Below are positions 47,589 to 56,400 of a stretch of 64,000 nt of DNA, piece after piece. The number at the start of each line of letters is the position of its first letter. Position 1 is the first letter of the stretch. The stretch is from Streptomyces orinoci (GTDB lineage Bacteria > Actinomycetota > Actinomycetes > Streptomycetales > Streptomycetaceae): contig NZ_PHNC01000029.1 of NCBI RefSeq assembly GCF_003121295.1, positions 496,001 to 560,000 of the forward strand, read 5' to 3'. The notes beneath the pieces are model-generated. The model was not told where the DNA came from, ran no database searches, and saw only the letters and a list, made by a program, of their open reading frames with translations. A program made the translations under genes and the position numbers.

Positions 47589-48731
47589 GGGGTGCAGCAC
47601 CACCAGGTCGTCCCGGTGCACGACCTCCCGCTCGTACTCGGGCCCCAGCTCACGGGCCAGATCGCGGGTGGAGCGGCCGAGCAGCCGGGGGATCTCCCCG
47701 GCGTCGTAGGACACCAGGCCACGGGCCACCGCCCGGCCGGTGACATCCCGCAGTTCCACCGGGTCGCCCGCGGAGAACTCGCCGTCCACCGCCGCGATGC
47801 CCGCGGGCAGCAGCGAGCCGGTGCCCTGGACCACGGCCCGTACCGCGCCCTCGTCCAGGGTGAGCGAGCCGCGCGGGGTGGAGGCGTGGGCCAGCCAGAG
47901 CAGCCGGCCGTCGGGGCGGCGGCCGGTGCGGTGGAAGAAGGTGCCGGTGGGACGGCCCAGCAGGGCGTCGGCGGCGCGGCTGGCGGAGGTGAGGACCACC
48001 GGGATGCCCGCGGCGGCGGCGATCCGGGCGGCCTCCACCTTGGTGACCATGCCGCCGGTGCCCACCCCGGCCTTGCCGGCGCTGCCGATGGAGATGCCGT
48101 CGAGGTCGCGCGGGCCGGTGACCTCGGGGATGCGCGAGGTGCCGGGGGTGCTGGGGTCGCCGTCGTAGAGGCCGTCCACATCGGAGAGCAGCACCAGCAG
48201 GTCGGCCCGTACCAGGTGGGCGACCAGGGCGGCCAGCCGGTCGTTGTCACCGAAGCGGATCTCGTCGGTGGCCACCGTGTCGTTCTCGTTGACCACCGGG
48301 ACGGCGCCCATGGCCAGCAGCTGGTCCAGGGTGCGGCGGGCGTTGCGGTAGTGCGCCCGGCGGCTGGTGTCGTCGGTGGTCAGCAGGACCTGGCCGACCC
48401 GGCGGCCGTAGCGGGCGAAGGAGGCGGTGTAGCGGGCCACCAGCAGCCCCTGTCCGACGCTGGCGGCCGCCTGCTGGCGGGCCAGGTCGCGGGGGCGCCG
48501 GTCCAGCCCCAGCGGGGCCAGGCCGGCCGCGATGGCGCCGGAGGAGACCAGGACGATCTCCTTGTCCCGGGTGTCCCCGAGCACTCTGGCGATCACATCC
48601 ACCAGGGCGTCCACCCGGTCGGCGTCCAGTCCGCCGACCGCGGTGGTCAGCGAGGACGAGCCCACCTTGACCACGATCCGGCGGGCCTCGGTGACCTCGC
48701 GCCGCTCCCCTGCCCCTGACACCCCTGTCAA
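47586..48731 (-). CDS. proB: Glutamate 5-kinase
   Basis: A 381-residue enzyme. The kinase domain shows RRIVVKVGSSSLTT, EIVLVSSGAIAAGL, VPVVNENDTVATDEIRFGDNDRLAALVA and GTGGMVTKVEAARIAAAAGIPVVL; a C-terminal PUA domain follows (GSLTLDEGAVRAVVQGTGSLLPAGIAAVDGEFSAGDPVEL). It makes glutamyl-5-phosphate, the feedback-controlled first step of proline synthesis. TTG 48731 is the best start: a GGGGAG lies eight bases upstream, while the in-frame GTG 48722 has none and longer forms have no homology. The stop lies within an 11-bp tandem repeat. Confidence 0.94.
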   Translation of the reverse strand: MTGVSGAGERREVTEARRIVVKVGSSSLTTAVGGLDADRVDALVDVIARVLGDTRDKEIVLVSSGAIAAGLAPLGLDRRPRDLARQQAAASVGQGLLVARYTASFARYGRRVGQVLLTTDDTSRRAHYRNARRTLDQLLAMGAVPVVNENDTVATDEIRFGDNDRLAALVAHLVRADLLVLLSDVDGLYDGDPSTPGTSRIPEVTGPRDLDGISIGSAGKAGVGTGGMVTKVEAARIAAAAGIPVVLTSASRAADALLGRPTGTFFHRTGRRPDGRLLWLAHASTPRGSLTLDEGAVRAVVQGTGSLLPAGIAAVDGEFSAGDPVELRDVTGRAVARGLVSYDAGEIPRLLGRSTRDLARELGPEYEREVVHRDDLVVLHP

Positions 48732-48904
48732 CGTGGATACTCCCCTGTGCTCGCCGGGCCTGTCGCGCTTTCGAAGCGGCCAATCTACCCTCTGTGGATT
48801 GTGGTCGTTCGACCCTATTTCGCGGCTATTGCCATGACGGAAGATTGCTCCTGGCCCAGCGGGCGTCATACGGTCGGTTGCGGCCGTTGTCCGAACGTTG
48901 CCGT

Positions 48905-48933
48905 TTGACGTGTCCACCACGGTCTCTTAGACC
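48905..48933 (+). promoter_or_regulatory. Candidate promoter of the TagF-like gene
   Basis: A TTGACG -35, 17-bp spacer and TAGACC -10-like hexamer lie about 30 bp upstream of the GTG. The -10 lacks the final T of the consensus. Confidence 0.4.
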
Positions 48934-48963
48934 CCTCAGTTCCTCCTGCCAGGAGCCCGCCCA

Positions 48964-51009
48964 GTGCCTTCTGCCGGAAATGTCTCCCGCCGAGCCGTAC
49001 AGGCCGCGGCGCTACTCGCGATGCTGGTGTTCTTCGCACTCCAGCTCACGGGAGCGCTGCTGCCCAGTGCGCCGCTTCTGATCGCCACCTCGGCGGCGGG
49101 CCTCGCGCTCGATCTCTATCTGCAGCACCGCGACCCAGGTCTGCTGGCGCTGCTCGGCAAGATCCGCTTCGACGTCATGGTGCGCCAGCTGCTGCGCGAC
49201 ATGCTCGTCCTGGTCGGACTGCTGCGGCTGCACGGCGACGGCTCGCTCAGCGGCTATGCGCCGCTCTTCATCGGCCTGGTGCTGTTCTACGGCGCCCATC
49301 TGGCCTGCCAGGCGGTGGCCATCCTGGTCCGCCGCACCCGCACCCTGCCGTTTGTCACCCGCAATATCGACGCCTCCGGCCTGCGGCTGTGCGCCGCGCC
49401 GCCGCGCATCCTGGCCCGCCAGCACGGCCGGCGCCTGGTGCGCTTCGCGGTCCCGGTGACGGCCGGCCTGCTGGCCGCGGCCGGCACCGGCAAGGCCCGC
49501 TACGGCACCATCGGCGTCGCCCTCGGGCTGCTGCTGGCCCTGGGCGGCACCGTCTATCTGGCGAGCTGGCTGCGCCGCGGCAAGCGGGTGGCCAATGAGC
49601 AGCAGGCCATGGAGTGGCTGGACAAGTGGCTGGCCGACTACCGGCCCACCGTCGGCATGTACTTCTCCGGCGGCACCAGCTCGGCCTACCAGGCCAATAT
49701 GTGGCTCTCCACCCTCGCCCAGCTGGACGGGCGGCCCATCATCGTGCTGCGTGAGCGCTTTATGGTGAAGAAGATCGAGGCCACCGACGTCCCGATCATC
49801 TGCATCCCCAAGGTCCACCATCTGATGGCCCTGGAGAAGTCCACCCTCAAGCTGCTGCTGCACCCGGCGAACTCCGGCAAGACCTCGCAGGTGCTGCGGA
49901 TGCCGTCGATCAAGCACGCCTTCATCAACCACGGCGAGAGCGACAAGCTCTCCAGCTGCAACCCCTACTCCAAGGCCTACGACGAGGTGTGGGTGGCCGG
50001 TCCGGCCGCGCGGGAGCGCTACCAGCTCGCCGACATCGGCGTGGAGGACAAGGACGTGGTGGAGGTCGGCCGCCCGCAGCTGGCACCGATCAAGCCCTAC
50101 GCGGGTGCTCCCGTCCATCCGTACACCACCGTGCTGTACGCCCCCACCTGGGAGGGCTGGGACGGCAACCCGGGCAACACCTCGGTGATGCTGGCCGGCG
50201 AGAACATCGTCCGGGAGCTGCTGGCCGACCCGGCCGTCCGGCTGGTCTACAAGCCGCACCCGATGACCGGCTCGGTCGATCCGCGGGCCGGTGCCGCCAA
50301 TGAGCGCATCATGCGCATGATCCGCGAGGCCAATGAGCGGCGCGACGGCGCCCGGCCGGGCCCGGAGGCGCTGGCCGAGCTGGAGCGGCGCACGGTGGAG
50401 CTGGACCGGCTGACCACCGCGGTCTTCCGCAACAGCGCGGACGAAACCGAGCGGATGCTGCTGCAGACCGCCCCGGAGCCGGGCCGCGCGGCGGCGGTGG
50501 ACGCGGCCACCGCGGCCTGGGAGGCCGCCTACTGGGCCTCGCTGCCCGAGTGGGAGCACCAGATCATCACCGGGCCGCGCCCGGCGCTCTACAGCTGCTT
50601 CAACGAGGCCGACCTGCTGATCAGCGATGTCTCCAGCGTGGTCTCGGACTACCTGATCAGCGAGAAGCCCTATGCGGTGGCCAACACCAGCGGGATGAGC
50701 GAGGAGGAGTTCCTGGCGAACTTCCCGACCGTCACCGCGGCCACCATCCTCACCCCGGACGCCGCCCAGGTCCCGGCGCTGCTGGCGGCGGTGCGCGACC
50801 CGCGCCTGGACAAGCTGGGCCCCGCGCGTGCGGAGCTCAAGGGCCGGCTGCTGGGCCCGTCCGACCCGCCGTCCCTGGTGCGCTTCAACCAGGCGGCGCT
50901 GGAACTGGCCCGTAAGGCGGACGAGCGCAACGCCCGGGTGGCGGCGCGGATGGCCGCCTCGGAGATCCCCGGCCAGCGCGGGGACCTCTCGGAGGTCGCC
51001 GGGCGCTGA
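48964..51009 (+). CDS. CDP-glycerol glycerophosphotransferase-like (TagF-type) membrane protein
   Basis: A 681-residue protein from GTG 48964. Residues 1-210 contain several hydrophobic helices (AALLAMLVFFALQLTGALL, PLFIGLVLFYGAHLACQAVAIL, TIGVALGLLLALGGTVYLASWL). The C-terminal glycosyltransferase-like domain shows KHAFINHGESDKLSSCNPYSKAYDEVWVAGPAARERY, TTVLYAPTWEGWDGNPGNTSV, VYKPHPMTGS and ADLLISDVSSVVSDYLISEKPYAV, the TagB/TagF nucleotide and catalytic motifs. Homologues polymerise glycerol- or ribitol-phosphate. In streptomycetes, genes of this type near the mre cluster are linked to spore-wall glycan synthesis, consistent with the LCP gene 8 kb away and rodA at the window end. Confidence 0.88.
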   Translation: MPSAGNVSRRAVQAAALLAMLVFFALQLTGALLPSAPLLIATSAAGLALDLYLQHRDPGLLALLGKIRFDVMVRQLLRDMLVLVGLLRLHGDGSLSGYAPLFIGLVLFYGAHLACQAVAILVRRTRTLPFVTRNIDASGLRLCAAPPRILARQHGRRLVRFAVPVTAGLLAAAGTGKARYGTIGVALGLLLALGGTVYLASWLRRGKRVANEQQAMEWLDKWLADYRPTVGMYFSGGTSSAYQANMWLSTLAQLDGRPIIVLRERFMVKKIEATDVPIICIPKVHHLMALEKSTLKLLLHPANSGKTSQVLRMPSIKHAFINHGESDKLSSCNPYSKAYDEVWVAGPAARERYQLADIGVEDKDVVEVGRPQLAPIKPYAGAPVHPYTTVLYAPTWEGWDGNPGNTSVMLAGENIVRELLADPAVRLVYKPHPMTGSVDPRAGAANERIMRMIREANERRDGARPGPEALAELERRTVELDRLTTAVFRNSADETERMLLQTAPEPGRAAAVDAATAAWEAAYWASLPEWEHQIITGPRPALYSCFNEADLLISDVSSVVSDYLISEKPYAVANTSGMSEEEFLANFPTVTAATILTPDAAQVPALLAAVRDPRLDKLGPARAELKGRLLGPSDPPSLVRFNQAALELARKADERNARVAARMAASEIPGQRGDLSEVAGR

Positions 51010-51060
51010 CGCCCGTCCGGGCCCGGGGCTCCTCCCCTGGGCCCGAGGGCATCGGAAACA

Positions 51061-51095
51061 CGAAGAGGGGCGGCCTTGACGGCCGCCCCTCTTCG
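51061..51095. terminator. Bidirectional terminator between TagF-like gene and obg
   Basis: A perfect 15-bp stem (CGAAGAGGGGCGGCC / GGCCGCCCCTCTTCG) around TTGAC, located between two convergent stops. Confidence 0.88.
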
Positions 51096-51107
51096 TATGC
51101 CCGCCCC

Positions 51108-52547
51108 TTACGCGAAGGGGTCGAAGCCCTCGTACTCCTGGTCCGCCTCGTCGCGCTCCGCCTGCCGGTCGCGGCGGCGCTGGGCCGCGGGGCGCGGGGC
51201 CTCGAGGCGGTGGTCCTCACCACGGCGGCCCAGCATCTCCGCACCGGCGGCCATCGACGGCTCCCAGTCGAAGACCACCGCGTCCTCCTCGGAACCGATG
51301 GCCACGCCGTCGCCCGCCCGGGCACCGGCCTTCATCAGCTCCTCCTCGACACCGAGGCGGTTGAGGCGGTCGGCCAGGTAGCCCACGGCCTCGTCGTTGT
51401 TGAAGTCGGTCTGGCGCACCCAGCGCTCCGGCTTCTCGCCGCGCACCCGGTAGATGCCGTCGTGCTCCAGGGTCACCGTGAAGCCGGCGTCGTCCACCGC
51501 CTTGGGGCGGATGACGATCCGGGTCGCCTCCTCCTTGGGCTTGGCGGCCCGCGCCTCGGCGACGATCCCGGCCAGGGCGAAGGACAGCTCCTTGAGGCCC
51601 TCCCGGGAGACGGCCGATACCTCGAAGACCCGGTAGCCGCGGGCCTCCAGATCGGGGCGGATCATCTCCGCCAGGTCCCTGCCGTCCGGGATGTCCACCT
51701 TGTTGAGCACCACGATGCGCGGCCGGTTGTCCAGGCCGCCGTACTCCTTGAGCTCGGCCTCGATCACATCCAGGTCGGTCAGCGGGTCGCGCTCGGACTC
51801 CAGGGTGGCGGTGTCCAGCACATGCACCAGCACCGAGCAGCGCTCGACATGCCGCAGGAACTCCAGGCCCAGGCCCTTGCCCTGGCTGGCACCGGGGATC
51901 AGACCGGGGACGTCGGCGATGGTGTAGACGGTCGAACCGGCGGTCACCACGCCCAGGTTGGGCACCAGGGTGGTGAACGGGTAGTCGGCGATCTTCGGCT
52001 TGGCCGCCGAGAGCACCGAGATCAGCGAGGACTTGCCCGCACTGGGGTAGCCGACCAGCGCCACATCGGCGACCGTCTTCAGCTCCAGCACGATGTCCTG
52101 GACGTCACCGGGCTCGCCCAGCAGGGCGAAGCCGGGGGCCTTGCGGCGGGCCGAGGCCAGCGCGGCGTTGCCCAGGCCGCCGCGGCCGCCCTGGGCGGCG
52201 ATGAAGCGGGTGCCATGGCCGACCAGGTCGGCGAGCACATTGCCGTGCTTGTCCTGGACCACGGTGCCGTCCGGGACGGGCAGCACCAGGTCCGTACCGT
52301 CCTTGCCGGAGCGGTTGCCGCCCTCGCCGGGCTTGCCGTTGGTGGCCTTGCGGTGTGGGCTGTGGTGGTAGTCCAGGAGGGTGGTGACCGACTGGTCCAC
52401 GACCAGGATCACATCACCGCCACGGCCGCCGTTGCCGCCGTCCGGCCCGCCGAGCGGCTTGAACTTCTCACGGTGTACGGAGGCGCAGCCGTGGCCTCCG
52501 TTACCCGCGGCGACATGCAGCTCGACGCGGTCCACGAAGGTGGTCAT
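51108..52547 (-). CDS. obgE: GTPase Obg (ObgE/CgtA)
   Basis: A 479-residue GTPase. The N-terminal Obg fold is glycine-rich (AGNGGHGCASVHREKFKPLGGPDGGNGGRGG), the G domain has GYPSAGKSS (G1), DVPGLIPGAS (G3) and NKVD (G4), and the C-terminal OCT domain (VTLEHDGIYRVRGEKPERWVRQTDFNNDEAVGYL) is present, followed by an acidic tail. Obg takes part in 50S assembly; in Streptomyces it is known to influence the onset of aerial growth. It lies downstream of rplU-rpmA on the same strand, with a large hairpin between rpmA and obg. Confidence 0.97.
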   Translation of the reverse strand: MTTFVDRVELHVAAGNGGHGCASVHREKFKPLGGPDGGNGGRGGDVILVVDQSVTTLLDYHHSPHRKATNGKPGEGGNRSGKDGTDLVLPVPDGTVVQDKHGNVLADLVGHGTRFIAAQGGRGGLGNAALASARRKAPGFALLGEPGDVQDIVLELKTVADVALVGYPSAGKSSLISVLSAAKPKIADYPFTTLVPNLGVVTAGSTVYTIADVPGLIPGASQGKGLGLEFLRHVERCSVLVHVLDTATLESERDPLTDLDVIEAELKEYGGLDNRPRIVVLNKVDIPDGRDLAEMIRPDLEARGYRVFEVSAVSREGLKELSFALAGIVAEARAAKPKEEATRIVIRPKAVDDAGFTVTLEHDGIYRVRGEKPERWVRQTDFNNDEAVGYLADRLNRLGVEEELMKAGARAGDGVAIGSEEDAVVFDWEPSMAAGAEMLGRRGEDHRLEAPRPAAQRRRDRQAERDEADQEYEGFDPFA

Positions 52548-52593
52548 AGCGGTGTGCCTCCAGATACATACGGGGTGATGTCTGTTGTAACGC

Positions 52594-52644
52594 AGCGAGG
52601 GCGGACCCGCTTCCCCGGCCGGGGAAGGGAGGTCCGCCCTCGCT
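52594..52644 (-). terminator. Two-tier hairpin between rpmA and obg
   Basis: An outer perfect 14-bp stem AGCGAGGGCGGACC / GGTCCGCCCTCGCT encloses an inner perfect palindrome CTTCCCCGG/CCGGGGAAG (52610-52627). This could be an intercistronic terminator or processing site that separates ribosomal-protein mRNA from obg. Confidence 0.7.
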
Positions 52645-52672
52645 ATCGCTCTACGGGGCCTGGATCAGCTGA

Positions 52673-52927
52673 TCAGGCGACCGGAACGATGTTGACGACC
52701 TTGCGGCCACGGTGGGTGCCGAACTGCACCGCACCGGCGTTCAGCGCGAACAGGGTGTCGTCGCCACCGCGACCGACACCGGCGCCCGGGTGGAAGTGGG
52801 TGCCGCGCTGGCGGACCAGGATCTCACCGGCGCTGACGACCTGACCGCCGAAGCGCTTCACGCCGAGCCGCTGAGCGTTGGAGTCGCGACCGTTCCGAGT
52901 GGACGATGCGCCCTTCTTGTGTGCCAT
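52673..52927 (-). CDS. rpmA: 50S ribosomal protein L27
   Basis: An 84-residue basic protein starting AHKKGASSTRNGRDSNAQRLGVKRFGGQ, the canonical L27 sequence with its flexible N-terminus reaching the peptidyl transferase centre, and ending VRQRGTHFHPGAGVGRGGDDTLFALNAGAVQF. No Firmicutes-type cleavable N-terminal extension. It follows rplU after 14 bp. Confidence 0.98.
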   Translation of the reverse strand: MAHKKGASSTRNGRDSNAQRLGVKRFGGQVVSAGEILVRQRGTHFHPGAGVGRGGDDTLFALNAGAVQFGTHRGRKVVNIVPVA

Positions 52928-52941
52928 GTCTTCTCAGTCCC

Positions 52942-53262
52942 TTACTTCGCCGGGGCGTCGATGCCGGTGATCTTCAGCGCGGTGTGCAGCTGACGGTGAC
53001 CGATGCGCTTCTTGTAGCCGGTCTTGTTCTTGTACTTCTGGATCCGGATCTTGTCGCCCTTGTGGTGGTCGACAACCTCGGCCTGAACCTTCACGCCGGC
53101 CAGGACCCACGGGTCACTGGTGACCGCGTCACCATCGACGACCAGCAGCGTGGAGAGCTCGACGGTGTCGCCGACCTTGCTGGTGGAAATACGGTCAACT
53201 TCGATGACGTCGCCGACAGCAACCTTCTGCTGGCGACCACCGGTGCGCACGATCGCGTACAC
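52942..53262 (-). CDS. rplU: 50S ribosomal protein L21
   Basis: A 106-residue protein from GTG 53262: MYAIVRTGGRQQKVAVGDVIEVDRI at the N-terminus and KIRIQKYKNKTGYKKRIGHRQLHTALKITGI, diagnostic of L21. The longer frame to 53328 has no homology. It heads the rplU-rpmA-obg group. Its untranslated leader contains a perfect hairpin (53355-53371) and begins after the rne terminator. Confidence 0.97.
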   Translation of the reverse strand: MYAIVRTGGRQQKVAVGDVIEVDRISTSKVGDTVELSTLLVVDGDAVTSDPWVLAGVKVQAEVVDHHKGDKIRIQKYKNKTGYKKRIGHRQLHTALKITGIDAPAK

Positions 53263-53354
53263 GCGGAACTCTCTCTCGCTAGGTTTCGAACCTCTGATGC
53301 CAGCCGCTCGCACGGGCGGGAAGCCCATGACTGTCCGAGTGGATGAGCGGCCTC

Positions 53355-53371
53355 TTCCGGCCCGGCCGGAA
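53355..53371 (-). promoter_or_regulatory. Hairpin in the rplU leader region
   Basis: TTCCGGC, three bases, GCCGGAA: a perfect 7-bp stem about 95 bp upstream of the rplU start. Ribosomal-protein leaders often carry autoregulatory structures, but nothing specific to L21 is recognised here. Confidence 0.4.
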
Positions 53372-53455
53372 GGTATTTGCTCAGAAGCAGGCGTACAGAC
53401 GCCGAGGAACGAGCTTACGGGGCCTGACCGAGGGGGTCAAACCGGGCCCCGTGGC

Positions 53456-53481
53456 GGGGCGCCGTGCGGACACGGCGCCCC
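53456..53481 (-). terminator. Hairpin terminator downstream of rne
   Basis: A perfect 11-bp stem GGGGCGCCGTG / CACGGCGCCCC around a CGGA loop, 13 bp beyond the rne stop and before the rplU leader. Confidence 0.8.
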
Positions 53482-53494
53482 TGCCGGGCAACCC

Positions 53495-56400
53495 CTACTC
53501 GTCGGCCGCCGCCGGCTCCGCCTTCTTGGCGGGGGCCTTCTTGGCGGGGGCCTTCTTGGCGGGGGCCTTCTTGGCCGTCGTCTTCTTGGCGGCGGCCTTC
53601 TTGGCGGCGGCCTTCTTGGCGGTGGCGGTCTTGGCGGCGGTGGTCTTCTTCGCCGCCGTCTTCTTGGCCGCGGCCTTCTTGGCGGGAGCCTTCTTGGCCG
53701 CCGTCTTCTTGGCCGCGGTCTTCTTCGCCGCCGTCTTCTTGGCGGGCGCCGCCTCCTCGGCCTGCTCCGGCCCGGCAGCCTCGACGGCCTCGGCCGGCTC
53801 GGCGGCCTCGGCCACCGGGGCGGGAGCCACCACGACCACCGCGGCCTCCGCGGCACCCGCCGGAGCGGACGCCCGCCGGGTCACCCGGCGGCGCGGACGG
53901 GCCGGCGCCTCGGCCTCGGTCTCGGCCACGGCCGGGGCCTCGGCGACGGGCGCCGGCTCCGGCTCGGGCTCCGGCCGCACCGGTGCCGGGGTCTCCACCA
54001 CGATCTCCGGCTCGGCCTCGGCCGCCTTGGGCGGACCGGCCGGCGCGGACACCTTGCGGGTGGCCCGGCGACGGGTACGCCCGCCGCGCCCGGCGGCCCG
54101 CATGGCCTCCGCCTCGGCCTCGCCCGGGCTGCCGAACCAGTCCTCACCACTGCTGATGGCGGGCACCAGCTGGGCCTCGGTCACCGCGACCGGCTCCAGC
54201 ACGGGAGCCTCCTCGGCCTCCGGAATCTCGGCAGCCTCGGGGGCCTGCACGGCCTCCTCCGCCTCCGGGACCTCCACGGCCTCCGGCGCCGCGCCCTTGC
54301 CCTTCTTCCGGCCGCGCTTGCCGCCGCCACCGCCACCGGTGGTCGCCGCCTGGTCCATATGCACGACCACGCCACGGCCGTTGCAGTGGACACAGGACTC
54401 GGAGAAGGACTCCAGCAGGCCCTGGCCGACCCGCTTACGGGTCATCTGGACCAGCCCCAGCGAGGTCACCTCGGCGACCTGGTGCTTGGTGCGGTCCCGG
54501 CCCAGGCACTCCAGCAGTCGGCGCAGCACCAGGTCCCGGTTGGACTCCAGCACCATGTCGATGAAGTCGATCACGATGATGCCGCCGAGGTCACGCAGCC
54601 GCAGCTGGCGCACGATCTCCTCGGCCGCCTCCAGGTTGTTCCTGGTGACCGTCTCCTCCAGGTTGCCGCCCTGGCCGGTGAACTTGCCGGTGTTGACGTC
54701 GATGACGACCATCGCCTCGGTCCGGTCGATCACCAGCGAGCCGCCGCTGGGCAGCCAGACCTTGCGGTCCAGCGCCTTCATCAGCTGCTCGTCGATCCGG
54801 TAGGTGGCGAAGACATCGACGTCCGAGGTCCACTTCTGCAGCCGCTCGACCAGGTCGGGGGCGACATGCGAGACATAGCCGTGGATGGTCTCCCAGGCGT
54901 CGTCACCGCTGACGATGACCTTGGAGAAGTCCTCGTTGAAGATGTCGCGGACCACCCGGACGGTCATGTCCGGCTCGCCGTAGAGCAGGCTGGGCGAGCT
55001 GGTGGAGATCATCTTGGACTTCTTCTGGATGTCCTCCCACTGCGCCTGGAGCCGCTGGACATCGCGGGCCAGCTCCTCCTCGCTGGCGCCCTCGGCCGCG
55101 GTGCGCACGATCACACCGGCGTCCTCGGGGACGATCTTCTTCAGGATCTGCTTCAGCCGGGCCCGCTCGGTGTCCGGCAGCTTGCGGCTGATACCGGTCA
55201 TCGAGCCCTCGGGCACATACACCAGGTAGCGGCCGGGCAGCGAGACCTGGCTGGTCAGCCGGGCGCCCTTGTGCCCGATCGGGTCCTTGGTGACCTGCAC
55301 CAGCACCGACTGGCCGGACTTCAGCGCCGACTCGATCCGGCGCGGGCCATTGCCCATGCCCAGCGCGTCGAAGTTGACTTCACCGGCGTAGAGCACGGCA
55401 TTGCGGCCCTTGCCGATGTCAACGAAGGCGGCCTCCATCGACGGCAGCACATTCTGCACCTTGCCCAGGTACACATTGCCGACGTAGCTGGTGGCCTGCT
55501 CCTTGTTGACGAAGTGCTCGACGAGGACGTTGTCCTCCAGCACTCCGATCTGGGTGCGGTCGCCCTGCTGGCGGACCACCATCACCCGCTCCACCGCCTC
55601 GCGGCGGGCCAGGAACTCGGCCTCGGTGATGATCGGCACCCGGCGGCGGCCCTGCTCACGCCCCTCGCGGCGGCGCTGCTTCTTGGCCTCCATCCGGGTC
55701 GAGCCCTTGATGGACTGCACCTCGTCGAAGCCGGTACCGGCCTCGGCCTTGCGCTCGCGCGGCTCGCGGACCTTGACGACCGTACGCTCCGGCTCGTCCA
55801 CGCCCGCCTCGACCTCCAGCGGCTCCCCGCTGCGGCGGCGACGGCGGCGACGGCGACGGCTGCCGGCGGTGGAGACGGCCTCCCCGGCGGGCGCCTCGGC
55901 GGCCTCCGGCTCCTCGGCCTCCTCGGCCTCTTCCGGCTGCTCCTCCTCGCCGGCCTCCAGCTCGGCCTCGGCGGCCTCACCCCGGCGGCGGCGACGGCCA
56001 CCCCGGCGACGGCGCCGCGAGGGACGCTCGCCCTGCTCCTCCTCGGTCACCTGGGCCTCGGCGGCCTCGGGCTCCTCGGCCTCTTCCTCCGGCTCCTCGG
56101 CGACCACACCGGGCGCGGCCACGGCGGCCTCGGTGACCTCCGCGGCCTCACCGCGACGACGACGGCGGCGACGCGGCGCGGGCTGCTCCTCGGCCTCCTC
56201 GGCGGCGGCCGGACGGGGCTCGCCCGCCGCGAAGGCGGCGGCAGCGGTCTCCGGCGTCTGGAACATCGGCTCGGTGAACACCGGCGCCTGGAACACCGCG
56301 GTGGGCGGCAGCTGGGCGGCCCGGCGGCGGCCCCGGGCGGGCGCCTCCTCGGCGGGCTGCTCCACCGGCGCGGCCGCCGCGGCCTCGGCACGACGGCGGG

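Noticed and set aside
48731..48920. A longer N-terminal extension of proB
   Set aside because: The extension has no homology, and a GGGGAG is correctly placed only for the TTG at 48731.
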